This document shows, in pieces, positions 16,567 through 23,911 of a stretch of DNA of 38,576 nucleotides. Position 1 is the first letter of the stretch. Every line of letters begins with the position of its first letter. The notes under the pieces are model-generated. The model was given only the letters and a program-made list of their open reading frames with translations. It was not told the DNA's origin and searched no databases. Source of the DNA: Comamonadaceae bacterium (GTDB lineage: Bacteria > Pseudomonadota > Gammaproteobacteria > Burkholderiales > Burkholderiaceae_C); contig CANEVH010000037.1 of assembly GCA_947442105.1 (NCBI GenBank), positions 1 to 38,576 on the forward strand. Direction: 5' to 3'. The translations under genes and the position numbers were made by a program.

Positions 16567-17271
16567 TTAGGGCGTAAACCACTCTAGTACCGCCCATGCG
16601 CTGGTGGCGTCGCCCTGGCGCACTTCTGCACTGTGGGGCTGGGAAGAGGGCTGGGTTGGTGCCAGTGCCATGGGCAGGCGCTGGCCGACCAAGGCTGCAA
16701 GCGTGGACTGCTCCACCGTCCAATGGCTGCCGTCCCAGGTGCCAAACGAGATTTCAAACTGCGGGCCAATTGGCGCGCAGGGTCGCACGCGCATCAGATA
16801 GCGGCCCGCTACAAAGATGCGGGCGCCACCGTTGCATTCAGCCTGCTCGGGCTCGGCCAATGCAATGCGCTGGCCCAGCGAGCCAGGCAGGCGCTCCCAC
16901 ACCTCGTGGTAGCTGCTGTGGATGCCGGTCTCTATCACCCGCTCCGGCGTCTCGAACACCATAAAACCCTCGTCCACCGTGGCGCGGGGCGGCTCGTAGT
17001 CCACCAGGCGGCGCCAGGTGCAGACCTCGCCCTCTGGGCGCTGGGTGACCTCGGTTACGCCGCTAAAGCCTTGCAGGGGCGCGTTGCCGGACGCGGGCAC
17101 GCGCAAGTCCACATGCCAGCGCCCCAGTTGCATCCAGCGCACAAAAGTGCTGGTGTCGCGCAGCTGCGGGGTTTGCAGCAGGGTGCGCGACCACACGCCC
17201 CAGTAGCTGGGCGGTACAGGGGCGATGGTGTCTGGTGGCGCGGGCCACAGCGGGGCGGGGGCCTTATTCAT
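16567..17271 (-). CDS. Conserved-looking protein of unknown function (lipocalin-like?)
   Basis: I do not recognise this 234-aa soluble protein with confidence. It has no signal peptide or membrane segment. Notable segments are PPSYWGVWSRTLLQTP, FVRWMQLGRWHVDLRVP, CTWRRLVDYEPP, and ETGIHSSYHEVWERLPG. The Trp-rich, strand-like pattern with repeated R/E pairs suggests a beta-barrel binding fold, perhaps distantly like HRI1/lipocalin proteins. Its ATG at 17271 overlaps the stop of the MBL-fold gene by 8 nt, so the two are translationally coupled and probably work together. A longer open frame upstream is a shadow of the MBL gene. Confidence 0.7.
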   Translation of the reverse strand: MNKAPAPLWPAPPDTIAPVPPSYWGVWSRTLLQTPQLRDTSTFVRWMQLGRWHVDLRVPASGNAPLQGFSGVTEVTQRPEGEVCTWRRLVDYEPPRATVDEGFMVFETPERVIETGIHSSYHEVWERLPGSLGQRIALAEPEQAECNGGARIFVAGRYLMRVRPCAPIGPQFEISFGTWDGSHWTVEQSTLAALVGQRLPMALAPTQPSSQPHSAEVRQGDATSAWAVLEWFTP

Positions 17272-18064
17272 AGGGCTGGGGAAAGGTGTGCAGGCCACGG
17301 TAAAAGGCCATGTCATGGTTGGGCCAGATGCGGGCGCCGGTGGACTGCGCCAGCGCCTTGAGTTTGCGGATGCTGTCAATGGCCAGGGCCTCATTGCCTT
17401 GCCACAGGCCGCCGGGGGCGATTTCGTCGTCCAGGTTTTCTTGCAAATCGGCGGCGTCACCGGCCAGCAGCACGGGCGGGCCTTTGGGCAGCTCTATCCA
17501 CATGGACATATGGCCGGCGGTGTGGCCGGGCGTGGCCACGGCTTGCACGCCGCTTACCACGCTGTATTCGCCGCGCTGCAGCTTGAATTGCAGGGGCGCG
17601 CCTGCGTCGTCGTTCAAGTCGTCGGCAAACATGCTGGCGTCCAGTGCCGCGTGTGCCAGCTCGTCGTGTTGCAGATGGATTTCGGCTCCGCAGCCGCAGC
17701 GGCGCAGCTCTTTCAGGCCACCCGCATGGTCCCAGTGCAGGTGGCCGACAAAAATCACGTCCACATCAGCAGCGCTCAAGGCCAGGCGCGCCAAGTGGTA
17801 GGGAATGCGCTGCGCCTCCTCCATCACCGGCGCACCGTTTGGAAAATCCTCGGGGCCAAAGTAGCGAGCGCGCAAAGCCGGGTCGTTGATCTTCTGGTGG
17901 TCGCAGCCCACGTCGTAGAGGATGCGGCCATTGGCAGTTTCGATCAGGTAGGCCAGTATGGGCGCTTCAATCACCTGCCCGCGCCCGCGCTGGTGGGTGG
18001 AAATGGTCTTGTCGTAGTGCTGGGTGGCAGTCAGCAGCGGCCAGAGTTTGCGCACTTGGGTCAT
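17264..18064 (-). CDS. MBL-fold metallohydrolase, N-acyl homoserine lactonase-like
   Basis: This 266-aa cytoplasmic hydrolase has the metal-binding motif HLHWDHAGG (His108, His110, Asp112, His113). TPGHTAGHMS, AGDAADLQ and the final NHD follow in the order used by AttM/AiiA-type lactonases. The YDVGCDHQ segment near residue 50 is also typical of that group. The family opens lactones or hydrolyses similar cyclic esters and amides. In this ureide/guanidine setting a cyclic intermediate is a more likely substrate than a quorum signal (inference). It is 29 bp downstream of the creatininase-family gene. Confidence 0.85.
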   Translation of the reverse strand: MTQVRKLWPLLTATQHYDKTISTHQRGRGQVIEAPILAYLIETANGRILYDVGCDHQKINDPALRARYFGPEDFPNGAPVMEEAQRIPYHLARLALSAADVDVIFVGHLHWDHAGGLKELRRCGCGAEIHLQHDELAHAALDASMFADDLNDDAGAPLQFKLQRGEYSVVSGVQAVATPGHTAGHMSMWIELPKGPPVLLAGDAADLQENLDDEIAPGGLWQGNEALAIDSIRKLKALAQSTGARIWPNHDMAFYRGLHTFPQPYE

Positions 18065-18093
18065 GGTGGGGCCTGGGGGCAGTCAAAGATGGA

Positions 18094-18858
18094 TTATTTG
18101 AACGCATCACCCACCGCAGCCGCCATGCGCTGGGCCAGTTGATGGGCCATGAGCGCGCCCTTTTCGACCGTGGAACCTTTGGCCGATGTGAGTACGCCAG
18201 ACAAAGGCACCCAGTTTTTCTTGGTGGGATAAATGTCGTAGGGCGGGAAGTCTGCCGTCGGGTCGTCGCCTATCAGGTCTGTGCGCACCAGGTTGGGGTG
18301 GTAGTGCAGCATCAGCGAGGTTTCAATCACCGCCGCGTGCTCCAGCGCAAAGCCGGGAAAGCCGTTAGGAAACACGTGGGCCAGCGTGGCTTCGGTCAGA
18401 AAATCCCAGTACTCCAGGCGCATGACTTGCAGCTTGGCGCCTGGCCCCAGGTCGCGCAGGCCCAGGTCTATGCCTTCGGTCAAAAACCACTGGTTCTCGT
18501 AGTGGCCGTTGACCACCACCAGCTTGCTCAGGCCGTGGCGGGCGAATTCGCGCACCGCGTCCCGCACCGACGCGATCAGCGTGGCGGCGTCCACGCTGGT
18601 GGTGCCACAAAAATGCTGGCCGCCGCCGCACTTGGGCTGCGACTTGTAGCCGTAAGACAGGGTGGGCGCCACCAGGCCGCCGACCAAGCTGGCGGTGTCA
18701 AAAGACACGGCTGCCGACAAGAGGCCGTCGGTGCCCAAGGGCAGGTGCGGGCCGTGCTGCTCCAGCGCGCCCACCGGCAAAAACACCGGCGGCTGGTCGC
18801 GCTGTATGCGCGCTTCGTAGTCAATCCACGAGAGTTGGTTCATCCAGACGGGGTTCAT
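18094..18858 (-). CDS. Creatininase-family amidohydrolase
   Basis: This 254-aa metal-dependent cyclic amidohydrolase is very like Pseudomonas creatininase as I recall it. Ligand residues are Glu33 and His35 (GALEQHGPH), Asp44, and His119 and Glu121 (NGHYENQ), each shifted by one from the Pseudomonas numbering. Trp151 (EYWDF) matches Trp154, but the second active-site tryptophan (Trp174, GFLGWDIEHG) is Phe170 here (GFPGFALEHA). The fold and ring amide hydrolysis are therefore likely, but creatinine itself is uncertain as substrate. The start at 18858 overlaps the stop of the EamA transporter gene by 4 nt. Alternatives are other five- or six-membered cyclic guanidines or ureides. Confidence 0.85.
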   Translation of the reverse strand: MNPVWMNQLSWIDYEARIQRDQPPVFLPVGALEQHGPHLPLGTDGLLSAAVSFDTASLVGGLVAPTLSYGYKSQPKCGGGQHFCGTTSVDAATLIASVRDAVREFARHGLSKLVVVNGHYENQWFLTEGIDLGLRDLGPGAKLQVMRLEYWDFLTEATLAHVFPNGFPGFALEHAAVIETSLMLHYHPNLVRTDLIGDDPTADFPPYDIYPTKKNWVPLSGVLTSAKGSTVEKGALMAHQLAQRMAAAVGDAFK

Positions 18859-19808
18859 AAGGCTTTCTTTCTCAGTGCAGCAGGGTGGGCTGCGGGGCTT
18901 GCAGTGCGTGAATCGGTGGCTTCCAAGATGGCGGCGGCGGCAATCAGCGCGCCGCCCAGGCATTCAGCCGCCGTCATGGTTTCGCTGCCCAGCAGCGTGG
19001 CCGACAGCAGGGCCACCACCAGTTCTGCAATGGCAATCACGCCCGAGCGGCCGGCCTCCAGGCGGGTGACGCTCCACTGCCAGGTGAAAGTGACCAAGCC
19101 CATCCACAGCAGCGAAAAGACCATCAGCAGTGCCACGCCCTTCGCAGTCCAGGGGGGCAGGGCCACGGGCGCTGCGCCCTGGCCCAAGGACAGCACGCCC
19201 AGCATCAGCAGCGAGCTAATGCCGCAGCCCAGCAGCACGCCCACGGTCTTGGAGGCCACAGGCACGGCCTGGGCTTTGCGCGCCAGAATGTTGTTGCCAG
19301 AAAAGCCCAGCCCGGCGGTGACGGCCAGCACATCGGCGGCACTCAGCGGGGCATGGAATGCCGCCATGCCGCCCACCACCAAAAACGCGCCCGCCAGCGA
19401 CAGGCCCACCGCCGCAGCACGGCGCGCAGACACCTGCTCCCCCAAAAACAAGCGCCCACCCAGCACCGACCAAACTGGCGCTAGGTAAAACAGCAGCATC
19501 ACCCGCACCACGTCGCCCAGCACCATGGCGCTCACAAAGGCGGTGTTGCCCCAGCCGCCCACCAGGGCAATCCCCAAAAGCAAGGCGCTTTGCGGCTGCC
19601 AGTCCTTTCTTTCGCGCAGCAGCCAGGGCAAACCGGCCAGGCCGGCCGCACCATAGGTCAGCAGCGCCAGCAGCGGCCCCGACAGCCCGGCGCTGGCAAA
19701 GCCCTTGAGCGGCCACCAGGTCAAGCCCCACAGCGCCGACGAAAACAGCAGCACCCACACCGGCATCCACGGGCGGGCAAGCAAGGCGCTCAGGCGGGTG
19801 GCAAACAT
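18855..19808 (-). CDS. EamA/DMT-family transporter
   Basis: This 317-aa inner-membrane protein has about ten hydrophobic spans and the two-fold EamA repeat (for example FSSALWGLTWWPLKG at the N-terminus). DMT-family members are drug/metabolite exporters or importers. Lying inside the catabolic run, 35 bp after an SDR gene and coupled to the creatininase-family gene, it probably moves the module's substrate or an intermediate. The direction cannot be told from sequence. Confidence 0.85.
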   Translation of the reverse strand: MFATRLSALLARPWMPVWVLLFSSALWGLTWWPLKGFASAGLSGPLLALLTYGAAGLAGLPWLLRERKDWQPQSALLLGIALVGGWGNTAFVSAMVLGDVVRVMLLFYLAPVWSVLGGRLFLGEQVSARRAAAVGLSLAGAFLVVGGMAAFHAPLSAADVLAVTAGLGFSGNNILARKAQAVPVASKTVGVLLGCGISSLLMLGVLSLGQGAAPVALPPWTAKGVALLMVFSLLWMGLVTFTWQWSVTRLEAGRSGVIAIAELVVALLSATLLGSETMTAAECLGGALIAAAAILEATDSRTASPAAHPAALRKKAL

Positions 19809-19843
19809 AGGTGATTCAGCGGATGCAGCAAACGGCCACGCCC

Positions 19844-20590
19844 CTAGGGCATGACCGAGCCGCCATTGGGGCCGAGGACCTGGCCGGTGTAAAAGCGCGA
19901 CAGGTCGCTGGCCAAAAACAAGGCGGTGGCGGCAATTTCACACGGATCGGCAAAGCGGCGTTGGGGAATGTCAAGCTCCAGCGCCCGCGTCGCCTCTGAC
20001 ATCGATTCGGGCGACAGCATGGCCGTGGCCACCGGCCCCGGCGCGATGGCGTTGACGCGGATATGGGGCGCAAACTCCAGCGCCAGCGACTTGGTAAGGC
20101 CGATGACGCCGGCCTTGGCGGCGCAGTAGGGCGCAAAACCGGCGCGGCCCACAATGCCCAGGTCCGAGGCAATGTTGATGACGACGCCGCTGCCGCGCGC
20201 CACCATTTGCGGCAGCACGGCGCGCGCTAGCAAAAACACGGACTTGAGGTCCGCACCCAGCATGCGGTCCCAGTCGTCCTCGGTGGTGTCCAGAAAAGGT
20301 TTTTCTTGGATGATGCCCGCGTTATTGACCAGGATGTCAATGGACACATCCAGCGCGGCAATCTGGGCCACCAGGGCCGCAACCGCGCTTGCGTTGGTCA
20401 CATCGGCCTCCAGCGCCCAGGCGCGGCCACCGGCTTGGGTGATTTGGTCCACCAGCTCGTGGGCCAAAGCGGCGCGGCCCAGGTGGTTGAGCACCACCGC
20501 CGCACCGGCCTGGGCAAACTGCAAGGCCGTGGCCCGGCCTATGCCGGTGGCGGCACCGGTGACCAGGGCGGTGCGACCGTCCAGCCTCAC
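19844..20590 (-). CDS. SDR-family oxidoreductase (first)
   Basis: This 248-aa short-chain dehydrogenase has the NAD(P)-binding motif TGAATGIG (residues 11-18), NNAG near 89-92, and the catalytic Ser142, Tyr155 and Lys159 (YCAAK). I chose GTG at 20590, which overlaps the stop of the preceding SDR gene; the longer frame upstream is a shadow. The likely reaction is oxidation or reduction of an alcohol/ketone group. Paired with a second SDR and a membrane hydroxylase, it may oxidise an alcohol made by that enzyme (inference). Confidence 0.88.
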   Translation of the reverse strand: MRLDGRTALVTGAATGIGRATALQFAQAGAAVVLNHLGRAALAHELVDQITQAGGRAWALEADVTNASAVAALVAQIAALDVSIDILVNNAGIIQEKPFLDTTEDDWDRMLGADLKSVFLLARAVLPQMVARGSGVVINIASDLGIVGRAGFAPYCAAKAGVIGLTKSLALEFAPHIRVNAIAPGPVATAMLSPESMSEATRALELDIPQRRFADPCEIAATALFLASDLSRFYTGQVLGPNGGSVMP

Positions 20591-21375
20591 GCCATCACCT
20601 CGCCCCGGCTGGCGACCAGGCTTTGGCCGGTCATGGAGCGCGCACCCGCACTGGCCAAAAACAAGTACACGTCGGCAATGTCGGCCGGCTCCAGCATGTG
20701 CGCCATGGCCTGGCCAGACAAAATTTCGCGCTCCACCTCGGCCAGGGTGCGGCCCTGCGTGGCCGCCATGCTGCGCAACGAGGCCATGGCCGCGTCGGTG
20801 CGAATCCAGCCTGGGCACACCGCGTTGACCCGAATGCCGCGCGGCCCCAGCTCCCAGGCCAAAGCCCGCGTGAGGCCAATGACGGCGTGCTTGCTTGCCA
20901 CATAGGCCGAAAAGTCGGCCACCCCGGTTTTGCCCCAGATGGACGCCTGGTTGATGATGCTGGCGCCCTCGCACATCAGCGGCAGCAGCGCGCGGGTCAA
21001 GCGGGCCATGCTGCCCACGTTGTTGTCCAGCAAAGCTGCCCAACGCGCCATGGCCTCGGGCGCGGCGTCGGCCAGCGGCGTGGGGTATTCGCTGCCCGCG
21101 TTGTTCACCAGCGCGTGCACAGTCAGTTGGCGCACTGCCAGCTGGTCGGCCAGGGCTTGGACTTGGGCGTCACTGGACAGGTCACACACCACCGCAGTCA
21201 CTTCGGTGCCACCTTGCAGGCTCTGGGCCAAGGCCGCCAGGGCGTGGGGCTCGCGGTCCACCAGCACCACGTGGGCGCGCTGCGCGGTAAAAGCAGCCGA
21301 CAGCGCCCGCCCGATGCCGCCGGCTGCACCGGTAATGACGGCGGTGCGGCCATCCAGCCCGTAGTGCAGCGCCAC
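20587..21375 (-). CDS. SDR-family oxidoreductase (second)
   Basis: This 262-aa short-chain dehydrogenase has TGAAGGIG at residues 15-22, Asp40 after strand two (VLVDREP, favouring NAD over NADP), NNAG, and Ser145, Tyr158, Lys162. Sequence divergence from the neighbouring SDR suggests a distinct substrate or step rather than a recent duplication. It starts one base after the hydroxylase/desaturase gene and overlaps the next SDR by 4 nt. Confidence 0.88.
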   Translation of the reverse strand: MALHYGLDGRTAVITGAAGGIGRALSAAFTAQRAHVVLVDREPHALAALAQSLQGGTEVTAVVCDLSSDAQVQALADQLAVRQLTVHALVNNAGSEYPTPLADAAPEAMARWAALLDNNVGSMARLTRALLPLMCEGASIINQASIWGKTGVADFSAYVASKHAVIGLTRALAWELGPRGIRVNAVCPGWIRTDAAMASLRSMAATQGRTLAEVEREILSGQAMAHMLEPADIADVYLFLASAGARSMTGQSLVASRGEVMA

Positions 21376-21376
21376 G

Positions 21377-22468
21377 TCAGACCGCCGTCAAAAAGGACAC
21401 GCCCACGGCGCCCACAAAGCCGTCCGCCCGCCCTGGCACGCCGACAGGCGCTACCGCACCGTAGTCATTGGCCAGAATGCGGTTAAGGCGGTGCACATGA
21501 AAGCTGCGCAGCAACTCGCCCACGGTGACCACTTGCGCGTAGTTGGCCGGGTACAGCTCGCGGTGGTAGGCCGGCAGCCGGAACCAGGGCATGGTGGGGC
21601 GCTCGTGGTGCGCGTTGTGAAAGCCAAAGTTAAGCCACAGCATGTTGAGCGCCGCCGTGCCCCAGCCGCCGCCCACGCCCACCACGTCGCTAAAGGTATT
21701 GGCCTGCTCATAGGCGCGGTCGCGCAGCTTGTCGGCCGGAATGGGCGTGTCGTCCAGGATGGGATAGGCGTCGTAGGTGTGCTGAAAGCAGTCGGCAAAG
21801 CGCAGCAGCGTGATAAACACCAGCACCGCCAAAAAGTACAGCAACAGTGCTTTGACCGATGCCATGCCCAGCAGCACCAAGGCACTGGTGCGCACTGCCG
21901 CAATGGCCAGCATGCGCAGCCGCTCTACCGCAGTGCCGCCGGTGCGAAACGGCATGGTGATGACCACGGCGCGCATGATGAACTCCACCGCAGGAAAGTA
22001 AGCCCACTCCAGCGCCAGCACCGTGTTGCGCAACCAGGCGGGGGACGCGAGCAAAAAGCCTTTGGCGTCAAAAGTGACTACGTCGGCGCGCTCCACATGG
22101 TGGCGCATGTGTTTGCGGCGCAAGTCGTCAAAGCGCGCGTAGCAGCTGCCATTGAGCCAATTCATCAACGTGCCCCAGCGGGCATTGGTTTGGGGGTCTT
22201 TAAAAATGGCCTGGTGCGCCATCTCGTGCACAAAATAGGCGGACCAGGTCAGGCTCAGCACCAGGCTGCACACGCCCAGCGCATTCCAGAACCAGCCGCT
22301 TTGCAAAATCAAGGCAAAACCCAGCGGATACAAAACCAAGGTAGCGGCCAGCGCCAGGGTGTTGGGCCACAGACCATCGGGGTAGCGGTAGATGGAGTTC
22401 ACTTTGAATGCCTCGGGTCGGTCAGAAAAATTCCAGAGCCTCCACAGGCTCTGGAAGGTCCACCGCAA
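21377..22468 (-). CDS. Membrane di-iron hydroxylase/fatty-acid-desaturase-family protein
   Basis: This 363-aa integral membrane protein has the three histidine boxes of the desaturase/hydroxylase superfamily: HEMAH (81-85), HMRHH (120-124) and HNAHH (284-288), with hydrophobic segments between them. The superfamily includes fatty acid desaturases, alkane and sterol hydroxylases and N- or C-hydroxylases of small molecules. It lies 36 bp after the guanidine transporter binding-protein gene, in an operon of nitrogen catabolism. A hydroxylase acting on an alkyl substituent of a guanidine or ureide is therefore more plausible than a lipid desaturase (inference). No electron-transfer partner is encoded nearby. 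Confidence 0.85.
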   Translation of the reverse strand: MRWTFQSLWRLWNFSDRPEAFKVNSIYRYPDGLWPNTLALAATLVLYPLGFALILQSGWFWNALGVCSLVLSLTWSAYFVHEMAHQAIFKDPQTNARWGTLMNWLNGSCYARFDDLRRKHMRHHVERADVVTFDAKGFLLASPAWLRNTVLALEWAYFPAVEFIMRAVVITMPFRTGGTAVERLRMLAIAAVRTSALVLLGMASVKALLLYFLAVLVFITLLRFADCFQHTYDAYPILDDTPIPADKLRDRAYEQANTFSDVVGVGGGWGTAALNMLWLNFGFHNAHHERPTMPWFRLPAYHRELYPANYAQVVTVGELLRSFHVHRLNRILANDYGAVAPVGVPGRADGFVGAVGVSFLTAV

Positions 22469-22504
22469 AGCGGCTGGCCCATAGACGGCTGGGGCTCAAT
22501 CGCC

Positions 22505-23563
22505 TTACTTCGCCAGCGCCGTCACGAACTGCGCGTCTATCGTGGCCTCGGTCGCGGGGATGGACTTGATCTGGCCCTTGGCCATCAGCAGCTTGCCGAT
22601 CACCTCGCCGCTGCCGTAGTAGGACGTGGTGTCGGTCGACTTCACAAAGGCCTTGGGCATCTCGGCCAGGGGAATGTTGTACACGCCGGTGAGCTGCTCT
22701 TTGACTTCTTTGGCCGTGACACCCATGAACTTGCCGATGATTTTGTAGGACTCTTCGGGCTTGGATTTCATATAGGCCATGCCGTCCAAATACACCTTCA
22801 TGATGTTGGAGATTTCGGTGGGCTTGGCTTTGATGACTTTTTCGTCAAACACCAGCACGTCGGCAATCAGGCCGGGCGCGTCTTTGCTGGAAAACACCAC
22901 CTTGAACTTCTTGCCCCCGCCTTGGCTCACGATTTGCGACAGGCTGGGCTCGTAGGTCACGCCAATAGGCATTTGGCCCGAGGCCATGGCCGCAGGCACG
23001 CCTTCGGGCGTCATGTTGATGGGCGTGATGTCCTTGTCTGACAGGCCGGCAGTCTTGAGGGCGTAGGAGAGCAAAAAGTCCGAGGGCGACAGCGGGTTAA
23101 AGCCGATTTTTTTGCCCTTGAAGTCGGCCACCTTGGTGATGGACTTGTCGGCCACGATGGCGTCGCCGCCATTGGAGTAGTCGATGGGCATGACTACTTT
23201 TTGCTTTTGCCCGGCTGCCACTTGGCCTACCACCTGGTCATAGGTGAGCATGCCGCCGTCAATCGCGCCGCTGGCAATGGCCGAGGGAATGAGTGCGGGG
23301 TCGGTAAACACCTGCAAGCTCACTTTCATATTGTGTTTTTTGTAGAGGTCTAGCGCCTCGGCCACGTAAAAGGGGCCGTAGCCAATCCAGACCACGGTGC
23401 CAATTTTCATGGTGGTGGGGCCTGCGGCAAACGCGGTGCTGGCGGCTGCCAGAAGAATGGCGCTGGCAACAGGCTTGAACACGCGGCCCACCCACGTGCG
23501 GGCACGTTGGCTAGAACCGGTCGAAGCAGAAAACGATGCCTTGAAGAGTGGTGAGGTGCCCAT
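22505..23563 (-). CDS. NitT/TauT-type ABC transporter substrate-binding protein
   Basis: This 352-aa periplasmic binding protein has a signal peptide (hydrophobic stretch ending ASTAFAA) and the NMT1/THI5-like body: GTVVWIGYGPFYVAEALDLY, SGAIDGGMLTYDQV, and FKGKKIGFNPLSPSDF. It is the missing receptor of the permease/ATPase pair at 30929-32636. The ATG at 23563 has GGAG about 7 nt upstream. Control by a guanidine-I riboswitch at 23625-23736 supports import of guanidine or a guanidine-related compound. Confidence 0.9.
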   Translation of the reverse strand: MGTSPLFKASFSASTGSSQRARTWVGRVFKPVASAILLAAASTAFAAGPTTMKIGTVVWIGYGPFYVAEALDLYKKHNMKVSLQVFTDPALIPSAIASGAIDGGMLTYDQVVGQVAAGQKQKVVMPIDYSNGGDAIVADKSITKVADFKGKKIGFNPLSPSDFLLSYALKTAGLSDKDITPINMTPEGVPAAMASGQMPIGVTYEPSLSQIVSQGGGKKFKVVFSSKDAPGLIADVLVFDEKVIKAKPTEISNIMKVYLDGMAYMKSKPEESYKIIGKFMGVTAKEVKEQLTGVYNIPLAEMPKAFVKSTDTTSYYGSGEVIGKLLMAKGQIKSIPATEATIDAQFVTALAK

Positions 23564-23584
23564 GGTGAAACTCCAGAAGTGAAT

Positions 23585-23626
23585 AAATAAAGAGCGCAGC
23601 AGGAAGAGACGATGTAGTCGTCGCTC
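23585..23626 (-). terminator. Putative expression-platform terminator of riboswitch 2
   Basis: Directly 3' of the aptamer, AGAGCG can pair with CGCTCT, with an inner GACGA/TCGTC hairpin, followed by TTTATTTATT. This resembles an intrinsic terminator in front of the binding-protein gene, consistent with transcriptional control by ligand. Confidence 0.45.
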
Positions 23627-23736
23627 TCCCGGGCTTTTATCCCTCCGTGGAGCCTTGGCGCACTGGCCGCCATGGCCGGGGCACTCTCGGACCAGACATC
23701 CCGCAACACCTTGCCTGCGAGACCGGAACCCTAGTG
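23625..23736 (-). ncRNA. Guanidine-I riboswitch (ykkC type), copy 2
   Basis: On the minus strand the conserved blocks CTAGGGTTCCG, GTCTGGTCCGAGAG, CACGGAGGGATAAAAGCCC and GGGAGA occur in the right order and spacing for the ykkC/guanidine-I aptamer. It precedes the binding-protein gene by about 60 nt. Guanidine binding normally turns expression on. The stem between the second and third blocks differs from copy 1 in sequence while keeping pairing, as expected for a real RNA. Confidence 0.93.
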
Positions 23737-23811
23737 CCCCTATCAAACGTGCGAGACCTGGTGTGAATGGTTTGGGCCATTCGCAACCGTCCTGCCTGCC
23801 CTGGTGCAGTG

Positions 23812-23827
23812 AGCAACATATGTGCCA
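23812..23827 (-). promoter_or_regulatory. Sigma-54 promoter upstream of riboswitch 2
   Basis: The minus strand reads TGGCACATATGTTGCT, an exact match to TGGCAC-N5-TTGCW with GG-N10-GC spacing. It would start transcription about 65 nt before the aptamer. A half-site TGCACCA lies about 90 nt further upstream (near 23913-23925), a suitable place for NtrC. Indicates nitrogen-limitation control. Confidence 0.75.
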
Positions 23828-23911
23828 GCTTGGCCTGGGCTGCGGGCCAGCTACCGGTCGCAAAACCCGCATGCCACAGGCCGCAGCGGCACCGAACTGG
23901 CCCCGGCCTGG

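Noticed and set aside
21377..22468. Simple fatty-acid desaturase for membrane lipids
   Set aside because: Kept as family call only. Its position inside a guanidine-regulated nitrogen catabolic run makes a lipid role less likely, though it cannot be excluded.
21491..23041. Plus-strand open frame of 516 codons
   Set aside because: Antisense to the hydroxylase and binding-protein genes; biased towards His, Gln and Val without any recognisable domain.
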